From: CAZLQG01 sp964561655
GTDB lineage: Bacteria; Patescibacteriota; Doudnabacteria; UBA920
Direction of reading: 5' to 3'
DNA length: 9,945 nucleotides
NCBI GenBank assembly: GCA_964561655.1
Contig: CAZLQG010000027.1
Coordinates: forward strand, 1 to 9,945
How positions within the stretch are numbered: position 1 is the first letter of the stretch; the number at the start of each line of letters is the position of its first letter. The translations under genes and the position numbers were made by a program. Below, in pieces: positions 1-4,794 of the stretch. Under the pieces are notes generated by a model, which saw only the letters and a list, made by a program, of their open reading frames with translations, made no database searches and was not told where the DNA came from.

Positions 1-44
1 AATATCCTGATTTCCGATTTCTGATTCATGATACAAGTTTTATG

Positions 45-1063
45 CTAAGTTTTTCTTACTGTCCAATGCGCTTCGGCGGAAGCAGCAGGTCCGTCTCCTA
101 TTTCTGCTAAATACTTCTCCACGTCCAATGCGGCCATGCAACCCATGCCCGCGGCAGTCACTGCCTGCCGATAGCGGTAATCCTGAACATCACCTGCTAC
201 AAACACGCCCTCAATATTGCTGTAGGTCTGATTCTTTATAACAATATAACCCTTTTTATCTACCTCAATTCCTGCTTCTGCAAAAATTTTTGTATTCGGT
301 GTGTGGCCGATTGCCAAAAACATGCCTTGCGCTTTAATTTCGCTTTTCTCGCCTGTTTGGATATTTTTGATTTTTACCCCTTCCACGCTATCTTTACCCA
401 AGACGTCGATTACTTCGCTATTAAAGATAAATTCTATTTTCGGATTTGCCTCTACCTTCCTCTGCATAATTTTGGAAGCTCTCAATACTTCTCTGCGATG
501 AATAATAGTCGCTTTGCTTGCAAACTTGGTTAGGAAAGTTGCTTCTTCCATAGCACTGTCTCCTCCGCCAACCACTACCACATCCTTGCCTTTAAAGAAA
601 AACCCGTCGCAGGTAGCGCAGGCCGAAACGCCTTTGCCCCGCAGGCGTTGTTCATTAGGCAGGTTCAGCCAATTAGCGGNNNNNNNNNNCCCGTGGCAAT
701 AATTACGCTTTTGCCTTTATACTCAGCCTTGTTGGTTTTTACCGTAAAAAGCTGTTTATTTTTTCCGCCAGAGGCGGATCCGCCTTTGGCGAAAAAATCC
801 ACGCTTTCCACGTTTTCCTGCATGATTTTAGTGCCAAAACGCTCTACCTGCTTCATCATATTGTCCATAAGCTCGGGGCCAAGTATGCCTTTGGGAAAAC
901 CCGGAAAATTTTCCACTTCCGAAGTGCGCATAAGCTGCCCGCCGGGCTCCTGCCCGGCAATTAATACGGGACTAAGTTCCGCGCGCGCCGTATAAAGCGC
1001 GGCAGTTAGTCCTGCCGGCCCACTGCCTATAATAATTACATTATGAATTTGGTTTTCCGCCAT
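45..1063 (-). CDS. trxB: Thioredoxin reductase (interrupted by an assembly gap)
   Basis: FAD/NADPH-dependent disulfide reductase that keeps thioredoxin reduced in the cytoplasm. The N-terminal part shows the FAD-binding GSGPAG (residues 13-18) and GGQL. After the gap come the redox motif CATCD, the NADPH-binding GGGDSAMEEA with HRR downstream, and the C-terminal FAD motif GVFVAGDV. Ten Ns at 680-689 split the gene, and the two sides lie in different frames. The 5' side ends in IIATG and the 3' side resumes ANWLNLPNE, so the family motif GASA would be restored by a true gap of 5 bases. That gives about 337 residues with cysteines near 147 and 150, against about 321 in E. coli. The extra dozen residues are mostly a glycine-rich insert at about 91-102, encoded by a palindromic repeat. 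The ATG at 1063 has no clear ribosome-binding site. The stop is TAG at 45-47. Confidence 0.95.
680..689. other. Assembly gap (10 Ns) inside trxB
   Basis: Ten undetermined bases lie in the stretch coding for the conserved ATGASA segment of TrxB. The flanking codons fit a real gap of 5 bases (one base to finish Gly, one whole codon, one base to start the next codon), so the N run is probably a fixed-length placeholder. The apparent frameshift should not be read as a pseudogene. Confidence 0.95.
764..790. repeat. Palindromic repeat inside trxB
   Basis: The centre GGCGGATCCGCC (773-784) is a perfect 12-bp palindrome. It is flanked by two small hairpins, CGCCAGAGGCG (766-776) and CGCCTTTGGCG (781-791). 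Read on the trxB strand, this 27-base block differs at only 3 positions from the intergenic palindrome at 4013-4039. It is in frame and encodes a Gly/Ser/Ala-rich loop where E. coli TrxB has no matching residues. Confidence 0.85.
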
Positions 1064-1073
1064 AATTTTTTAC

Positions 1074-1242
1074 TTAGAACCTATTTAAAAAAATAATTAT
1101 TAGACGAAATTTCAGAATTTTGAACGGATTGGCACAAATAAATTTTGATGTTTAACCGAAAACTAAGCGGAGAAATTTTTTGGGACAAACTGCCAAAATT
1201 ATAAAATTGCAGGCAAAAAGAATTTTTAAAATAGGTTCTTAA
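1074..1242. repeat. csoR-trxB interval bounded by inverted repeats (possible MITE-like element)
   Basis: AGAACCTATTT at 1076-1086 is exactly inverted as AAATAGGTTCT at 1229-1239, and AT-rich sequence extends the similarity inward on both sides. The enclosed 140 or so bases have no open reading frame and are very AT-rich. The right arm covers the csoR stop codon (TAA, 1239-1241). The layout resembles a small non-autonomous element with terminal inverted repeats, but no target-site duplication is clear and no second copy is in the window. A long-range RNA stem around an untranslated spacer is an alternative. Confidence 0.4.
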
Positions 1243-1526
1243 CTATTTTTAGAATATAAATTTACAAGCTCCGTAATGGCTTTTTTGCGCTGAGCGCTGT
1301 TTTTGCTGTTTACCGCGTCATAGGCGCAAACACCCAAATGCCCTTCCAATACCAGCTGGTTAATTTTTCTTAATGCCTCAATGACCGCGTGGTTTTGGTT
1401 GATAATGTCCATGCAATAAGCGTCGTTTTCTATCATTTTGCAAACCGCCTTTAAATGCCCCTCCGCATAATGCAACCGATTGATGATATTCTTCTTATTT
1501 CTTTCTATTTCTTTCCTGCCGCCCAT
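1239..1526 (-). CDS. csoR: CsoR/RcnR-family metal-sensing transcriptional repressor
   Basis: Small all-helical DNA-binding repressor (DUF156 family) of 95 residues. Cys38, His63 and Cys67 have the same spacing as the Cu(I) ligands Cys36, His61 and Cys65 of Mycobacterium CsoR, in the contexts AYCMDII and EGHLGVC. The histidine favours a CsoR-type Cu(I) sensor over a CstR-type persulfide sensor, although Cys29 is an additional thiol. An open frame continues upstream to 1799, but it crosses a strong promoter and operator, so the ATG at 1526 was chosen. No copper ATPase or metallochaperone is in view. The next gene on the strand is trxB, so its targets may be itself, trxB, or genes elsewhere. Confidence 0.93.
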   Translation of the reverse strand: MGGRKEIERNKKNIINRLHYAEGHLKAVCKMIENDAYCMDIINQNHAVIEALRKINQLVLEGHLGVCAYDAVNSKNSAQRKKAITELVNLYSKNS

Positions 1527-1564
1527 TTGAAAATTGAAAATTACAAATTTAAAATTCTCCAAAT

Positions 1565-1581
1565 ACCCCCCTATGGGGGGT
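1565..1581. promoter_or_regulatory. CsoR operator
   Basis: Perfect inverted repeat ACCCCCC-TAT-GGGGGGT of the C-run/G-run type known for CsoR repressors. It begins just downstream of the csoR -10 box, over the expected transcription start, so a bound repressor would block csoR transcription. Autoregulation released by metal is inferred. Confidence 0.8.
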
Positions 1582-1589
1582 CTTAAAAT

Positions 1590-1618
1590 ATAATATAACA
1601 CGGCTTGATAAATGTCAA
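1590..1618 (-). promoter_or_regulatory. csoR promoter
   Basis: On the minus strand, a perfect -35 TTGACA (1618-1613), a 17-base spacer and -10 TATTAT (1595-1590). Transcription should start near 1583, at the edge of the operator. This gives a leader of about 57 bases to the csoR ATG and excludes translation of the upstream open frame from this transcript. Confidence 0.8.
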
Positions 1619-1633
1619 ATAAAAACCTACACT
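1605..1633 (+). promoter_or_regulatory. Possible plus-strand promoter facing the hairpin-rich region
   Basis: TTGATA (1605-1610), 17 bases, then TACACT (1628-1633), which matches sigma-70 consensus at 5 of 6 and 4 of 6 positions. It overlaps the csoR promoter on the opposite strand and would start a transcript near 1640. No plus-strand protein gene follows, so it is meaningful only if the hairpin-rich stretch is an RNA gene. Confidence 0.35.
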
Positions 1634-1830
1634 GATGGGTCCTCCGGATACGGGGCAGATCTCCCCATCCGGTGATGGGATGTTGATCTAGCCAAAAACT
1701 CATAAGTTCCTGCCCCGACGCTCGCTCCGCGAGGTCGGGGCTCCGACCAAAGCGTCGGAGATAAAGCAGATCAAGCAAGATCGCAAAGAGCCGCTCCATC
1801 CTTCCGGGTGTGTGAGCGGCTCTTTCATTT
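1634..1830. other. Hairpin-rich non-coding region, possible structured RNA
   Basis: This is the gene-free stretch between csoR and htrA. It contains consecutive hairpins: CCGGAT..GGGG/CCCC-ATCCGG (1644-1672); CCCCGAC..CTCGC/GCGAG-GTCGGGG (1713-1740); CTCCGAC/GTCGGAG (1741-1760); and a 12-bp stem (1785-1825). TTGATCT (1683-1689) can pair with AGATCAA (1768-1774), enclosing the two GC-rich hairpins as a multibranch domain. The plus strand has a promoter-like sequence in front. On the minus strand, the last hairpin would carry a GGAA tetraloop and the region ends in a U-rich stretch. The strand therefore remains open. The sequence does not match tmRNA, RNase P RNA, SRP RNA or a 6S fold that I recognise. 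A composite of inserted repeats is also possible. Confidence 0.4.
1785..1825. terminator. Hairpin after htrA, likely terminator
   Basis: AAAGAGCCGCTC (1785-1796) pairs perfectly with GAGCGGCTCTTT (1814-1825) around a 17-base loop. It begins 16 bases beyond the htrA stop codon. No good U-run follows on the minus strand, and only CUUUCAUUU on the plus strand, so termination in either direction is plausible but not certain. Confidence 0.5.
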
Positions 1831-1841
1831 AAATTCTTAAT

Positions 1842-2921
1842 CTATTCAAATTGACCCAAAATCAACGGCATATCAATGCGCTCGCCGTTCCTTATCAGCG
1901 TAACCAAAACCTGGTCGCCGGCCTCGTGGCGGCGGACCATTTCGTCCAGCTCATTTTCCTGGGTAACCTGCTCCCTGTTGATTTCAATTATCAAATCTTC
2001 AGACAAAATGCCCGCCACCGCCGCCGGACCCGCGGGTATAACCTCTAAAACCAGCGCGCCCTGAGTATCGTGAGGCCAATTTTTTATAATGCGCACCGTG
2101 TCGTCCACGGTCCTAAATATTAGACCCATCCTCGGACGGGAAATTTTCCCCAAGTCCCTAAGCTGGGGCACGCTGTCGTTAATTAAATTAATAGGGATGG
2201 CAAAACCCAAATTCTGGCCTTCCAAATCAACGGCCGTGTTCATGCCAACGACTTCCCCGAGCAAATTCACCAAAGGGCCGCCGCTGTTGCCCGGGTTGAT
2301 TGCCGCGTCGGTCTGAATTAAATCCTGGAGCCTGGGAACTCCGAGCGGATCACCGCTGACATTGACCGCCCTGGCCAGGCCGGAAACTACGCCGCGGGTA
2401 ACTGTATGCTTATACTTACCCAATGAATTGCCAATGGCAAACACCGTCTGGCCGCTTTCTATGGCGTCGGAATTGCCCAGCTTGGCCGGAACCAACCCTT
2501 GCGCATCTATTTTTAAAACCGCGATGTCAGCAACCCTGTCCGTTCCCAAGACCATGGCCGGAAAACTCCTGCCGTCCAAAAGCACTACGGAATAATGCAA
2601 GTCTTCAATGGAAACCACATGGCTATTGGTAACAACAATGCCGCTCTCGTCCCAAACAAAACCCGTTCCCGTGCTTTCAACTAAAGGGTCGCCTCCCGTA
2701 AGCTCCAAAATTTCAACCTGGCTTATATCCTGTCGGCCAATAACAGTCACCACAGAAGCCTTGGCCTGCCTTACGGCCAAAATCGCCTGCTGCTCTTCGG
2801 TAAGCTGGCTTATTGGTTTAAGCTTAATGCTTTGGCTAATCGCATCAGTACCAATCAACAATATAGCTAAAATTGCTAATGCTGATATAAAATTTTTAAA
2901 TTTTAAACTGTAATTTTGCAT
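1842..2921 (-). CDS. htrA: HtrA/DegP-like membrane-anchored serine protease with PDZ domain
   Basis: ATP-independent protease/chaperone of the cell envelope that handles misfolded exported proteins. With the ATG at 2921 it has 359 residues: an uncleaved or signal-like hydrophobic segment at about 10-27, a chymotrypsin-like domain at about 50-250 and one PDZ domain at about 262-355. The catalytic triad is visible: His101 (VVTNSHVV), Asp132 (ADIAVLKI) and Ser213 (NPGNSGGPLV). GIG-type strands (FAIGNSLG) and the AINPGNSGG oxyanion loop are intact. A longer frame reaches 3005 but overlaps the upstream gene and adds only Lys/Asn-rich filler, so the later ATG, 26 bases after the upstream stop, was chosen. 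The stop is TAG. It probably shares a transcript with the lysozyme-like gene. Confidence 0.93.
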   Translation of the reverse strand: MQNYSLKFKNFISALAILAILLIGTDAISQSIKLKPISQLTEEQQAILAVRQAKASVVTVIGRQDISQVEILELTGGDPLVESTGTGFVWDESGIVVTNSHVVSIEDLHYSVVLLDGRSFPAMVLGTDRVADIAVLKIDAQGLVPAKLGNSDAIESGQTVFAIGNSLGKYKHTVTRGVVSGLARAVNVSGDPLGVPRLQDLIQTDAAINPGNSGGPLVNLLGEVVGMNTAVDLEGQNLGFAIPINLINDSVPQLRDLGKISRPRMGLIFRTVDDTVRIIKNWPHDTQGALVLEVIPAGPAAVAGILSEDLIIEINREQVTQENELDEMVRRHEAGDQVLVTLIRNGERIDMPLILGQFE

Positions 2922-2947
2922 TTTTATCTTTGCATTTTTAATTTTAT

Positions 2948-3853
2948 TTACTCTATCCCTCTCTCCTGTAGTTCTTCCAACACCTGCCTTGCGGCCGCAA
3001 GCCAATTACTGCTTCCTGGCTGATTATAAACTCCATTCATTTCCTCTAAAGTCCAGTCTTTATAGCGTTTTTCCAAAAGTTTGTCTAAATCCTTCGCCCA
3101 ATCCGCAGTAGACTGATACTCGCGCCACAAAAGGTGTCCCGGCTCCACGCCAATACCACTGCAATTGTTGCTGTGGCAACGTTTGCCTAAACTGCTTTCA
3201 GAATTAGAGATTGCCAACACCAATTTCCAATGCCTCAACTCCACAATAGTATCTATTATCCCCACAAACGGGGATTTTCTGTATTCCAAATACTCTTTAA
3301 GTTTTTGCTTGCGCAAAGCCAAACTTTCCGCTTCCCTGACTTCATCTGTCTTTAGCGCTTCCTCCAAATAACCTTCCAGTTGTTCAATGGTCAAATTAAA
3401 CAAAACTTCGTTAGGCACATCCGCCACTAAGCCAAAGGCAGCCGGCTCTGTTAATACTCGCATAGTACTAGCACCCAAAACCTGTCCTTGAACCCGCCCT
3501 TGGGTTTGTGTTTCATCCGCCTGCGTTTTAGAAGTGTTTGAGATGGTTATCATTCCTCCGGTAAAAGCCAATATTGTTGCGGTAGCGACTATAGCATAAG
3601 AAAATTTCTTTTGGAAAATAAAATTAAGCCAACCTTTCCAATCAATTTGCCTTGTTTGCTTGGCTCTTGGCCGGGCTGTCTTTCTTTGGATGGGGAGATA
3701 GGTTTTTTTGATTGGGCCAACAATGGAGTCCAAAAAAACCGTCCGGCGCGCGGGATTTTTTGCCGGCTCTAATCTATATTTTTGATGTCTAATCTGATGG
3801 TTAAAAGGTCTGAAATCCCTTTTTCTAATTCCATCAATGTTCTGTTTTTGCAT
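2948..3853 (-). CDS. Membrane-anchored protein with lysozyme/glucosaminidase-like C-terminal domain
   Basis: Type II membrane protein of 301 residues. It has a strongly basic cytoplasmic N-terminus (1-82), one membrane segment (about 84-105), a Gln/Thr-rich linker, a charged helical part (about 150-195), and a C-terminal domain at about 205-300. That domain has AISNSESSLGKRCHSNNC (Glu219, Cys226, Cys231), GIG and an NGVYNQPGSSNW segment. The pattern of Glu in ESSLG followed by a conserved Tyr/Asn-Pro-x-Ser region resembles lysozyme-fold peptidoglycan hydrolases of the lytic transglycosylase/glucosaminidase type. Glu219 is the proposed catalytic acid, by inference only. The ATG at 3853 was preferred over 3904 because a promoter with a perfect TATAAT lies between them. 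It is followed 26 bases later by htrA, suggesting an envelope-maintenance operon. Confidence 0.65.
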   Translation of the reverse strand: MQKQNIDGIRKRDFRPFNHQIRHQKYRLEPAKNPARRTVFLDSIVGPIKKTYLPIQRKTARPRAKQTRQIDWKGWLNFIFQKKFSYAIVATATILAFTGGMITISNTSKTQADETQTQGRVQGQVLGASTMRVLTEPAAFGLVADVPNEVLFNLTIEQLEGYLEEALKTDEVREAESLALRKQKLKEYLEYRKSPFVGIIDTIVELRHWKLVLAISNSESSLGKRCHSNNCSGIGVEPGHLLWREYQSTADWAKDLDKLLEKRYKDWTLEEMNGVYNQPGSSNWLAAARQVLEELQERGIE

Positions 3854-3875
3854 TTCTGATTGTCTGATTTCTATA

Positions 3876-3904
3876 ATTATAACATTCTTTTTCACCCCAA
3901 CCAA
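3876..3904 (-). promoter_or_regulatory. Promoter of the lysozyme-like gene and htrA
   Basis: Minus-strand -10 TATAAT (3881-3876) is a perfect match. It lies 17 bases downstream of a weak -35, TTGGTT (3904-3899). The start would be near 3869, about 16 bases before the ATG at 3853. This decides against the longer reading frame that begins at 3904. Confidence 0.6.
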
Positions 3905-3908
3905 ACCA

Positions 3909-3937
3909 TTGAAAATTTCCCGCGTTTATGGTAAAAT
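3909..3937 (+). promoter_or_regulatory. Promoter of the GIY-YIG gene and tRNA-Glu
   Basis: TTGAAA (3909-3914), 17 bases, TAAAAT (3932-3937). Transcription from about 3944 would give a leader of about 107 bases containing the palindromes and could continue through the nuclease gene into the tRNA. It is divergent from the promoter at 3876-3904. Confidence 0.6.
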
Positions 3938-3981
3938 TCACCAAGTTATATCTTTTATTTTTTATTTTATTTTGGCCCTAT

Positions 3982-3996
3982 CCCGCCAAAGGCGGG
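3982..3996. repeat. Short GC hairpin repeat
   Basis: CCCGCCAAAGGCGGG forms a 6-bp stem with an AAA loop. GCCAAAGGCGG also occurs, on the other strand, within the repeat inside trxB, so this appears to be a half-unit of the same element family, placed 14 bases before the full palindrome. Confidence 0.75.
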
Positions 3997-4009
3997 TGAA
4001 CGTCTAACG

Positions 4010-4039
4010 TCCGCCGGAGGCGGATCCGCCTCCGGCGGA
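4010..4039. repeat. Perfect 30-bp palindrome in the GIY-YIG gene leader
   Basis: The 30 bases equal their own reverse complement. The centre is GGCGGATCCGCC and the ends are TCCGCC and GGCGGA. The block from 4013 matches the trxB-internal copy at 24 of 27 bases. Its right end supplies GGAG (4037-4040), 10 bases before the ATG at 4051, so the stem would hide the ribosome-binding site when folded. Confidence 0.9.
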
Positions 4040-4050
4040 GTTAAGACAAT

Positions 4051-4305
4051 ATGTACTATTTGTATATTATCCAAAGTCAAATTAAAAAGTGGAAATATAT
4101 AGGGATTACTAATAATCCCAAACAGCGTGTAAGCCAACATAATGCCGGAATGACTAGGTCAACCAAGGGTTATAGGCCATTTACATTGGTATATTCAGAA
4201 GAATACAAAACCAAAACCGAAGCCCGAAAAAGGGAAATTTATTTAAAGAAGAATTACAAGGCAAGAGAAAGTTTATATAATACAATCCATGGCCCTATCG
4301 TCTAA
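4051..4305 (+). CDS. GIY-YIG nuclease superfamily protein (UPF0213-like)
   Basis: Single-domain GIY-YIG protein of 84 residues. YLYII (3-7) and KYIGIT (15-20) are the two signature strands. Arg26 and His30 follow in the usual active-site helix, and Glu57/Glu62 (TEARKREIYLKK) give the metal-binding acidic residue. Stand-alone proteins of this size are common; their substrates are mostly unknown and roles in DNA repair or mobile DNA have been suggested. The ATG has a GGAG 10 bases upstream that lies within a palindrome. The last five codons, including the TAA stop, lie inside the tRNA-Glu gene (4291-4305), so transcript processing to make the tRNA would cut the mRNA end. Confidence 0.9.
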   Translation: MYYLYIIQSQIKKWKYIGITNNPKQRVSQHNAGMTRSTKGYRPFTLVYSEEYKTKTEARKREIYLKKNYKARESLYNTIHGPIV

Positions 4306-4365
4306 CGGTTAGGACATCAGCTTTTCAAGCTGAGAATCGGGGTTCGATTCCCCGTGGGGCTACCA
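4291..4365 (+). tRNA. tRNA-Glu (anticodon UUC), CCA encoded
   Basis: The acceptor stem GGCCCTA/TGGGGCT closes with two G-U pairs. The anticodon stem TCAGC/GCTGA holds the loop TTTTCAA, giving anticodon TTC. The T arm is CGGGG-TTCGATT-CCCCG. Discriminator A4362 is followed by an encoded CCA (4363-4365). The anticodon and D-arm sequence (GTCTAACGGTTAGGAC) are typical of bacterial tRNA-Glu. Confidence 0.97.
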
Positions 4366-4399
4366 TCAAATACCTCAACCTAGGGTTGAGGTATTTGAT
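4365..4399 (+). terminator. Terminator-like hairpin after tRNA-Glu
   Basis: ATCAAATACCTCAACC (4365-4380) pairs perfectly with 4384-4399 around a TAG loop, giving a 16-bp stem starting at the last base of the tRNA CCA. Only a short TTT follows, so it may act as a terminator or as a 3' processing block. Its right arm also contains a possible -35 (TTGAGG) for the next gene. Confidence 0.65.
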
Positions 4400-4415
4400 T
4401 TAAAAATGCTAAAAT
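4386..4415 (+). promoter_or_regulatory. Possible promoter for the DoxX-like gene, leaderless start
   Basis: TTGAGG (4386-4391), 18 bases, TAAAAT (4410-4415). The transcript would begin around 4422-4423, at the ATG itself, which fits the absence of a ribosome-binding site. Confidence 0.4.
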
Positions 4416-4422
4416 CAAATAT

Positions 4423-4770
4423 ATGAACAAAAAGTACTTGCTTCAATTAGGATTAGCATTCGTATTAGTATATTCCGGCGTGGATGCGCTTATTCATCCA
4501 AATGACTGGCTTAAGTTTATTCCCACCTGGGTGGCGTATTTTGGCTTAAGCAAACTTTTAGCCTTGCATATTTATTCCGCGTTCCAAATAATCTTGGGTT
4601 TGGCTTTACTGTTTAAATATAAAATCAGGGCTATGGCCTTAATTGCGGCCATAAATTTTGTCGCGGTCATAGCGGCCACGGGCTTTGGCAGGGAGGTTTT
4701 TACCGAAACTTTCCGCAATATCGGCCTGTTCTTTATGGCGCTGTATTTGGGAGTGAGAGGAAGATACTAA
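4423..4770 (+). CDS. DoxX-like four-helix membrane protein
   Basis: Integral membrane protein of 115 residues with four predicted helices at about 5-24, 43-65, 68-87 and 96-112. Short loops include IHPNDWLKFIP after helix 1 and FKYKIRA between helices 2 and 3. Size and topology, with LGLAFVLVYSGVDAL at the start and a conserved-looking Asn in helix 3, resemble the DoxX/DoxD superfamily of small redox-associated membrane proteins. The match is by general pattern and the biochemical role is unknown. tsaD begins 24 bases after its stop, so co-transcription is likely. Confidence 0.7.
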   Translation: MNKKYLLQLGLAFVLVYSGVDALIHPNDWLKFIPTWVAYFGLSKLLALHIYSAFQIILGLALLFKYKIRAMALIAAINFVAVIAATGFGREVFTETFRNIGLFFMALYLGVRGRY

Positions 4771-4794
4771 ATAAATCCAAAATCTAAATTTCAA

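Noticed and set aside
45..1063. trxB as a frameshifted pseudogene
   Set aside because: The frame changes exactly at the N gap, and all motifs on both sides are intact.
1527..1799. N-terminal extension of csoR by 91 residues in the same open frame
   Set aside because: It crosses a consensus promoter, the operator and several hairpins, and its residues do not resemble the family, which begins close to the ATG at 1526.
1785..1825. SRP (4.5S) RNA domain, because the minus strand has CCCGGAAGG in the apical loop
   Set aside because: The expected AGCA side of the symmetric loop and the flanking conserved bases are missing.
2089..2913. Plus-strand open frames opposite htrA
   Set aside because: They are antisense shadows of a well-supported protease gene, with no family resemblance or start signals.
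2922..3005. Longer HtrA N-terminus starting at 3005
   Set aside because: It overlaps the end of the upstream gene and encodes low-complexity Lys/Asn filler before the hydrophobic anchor.
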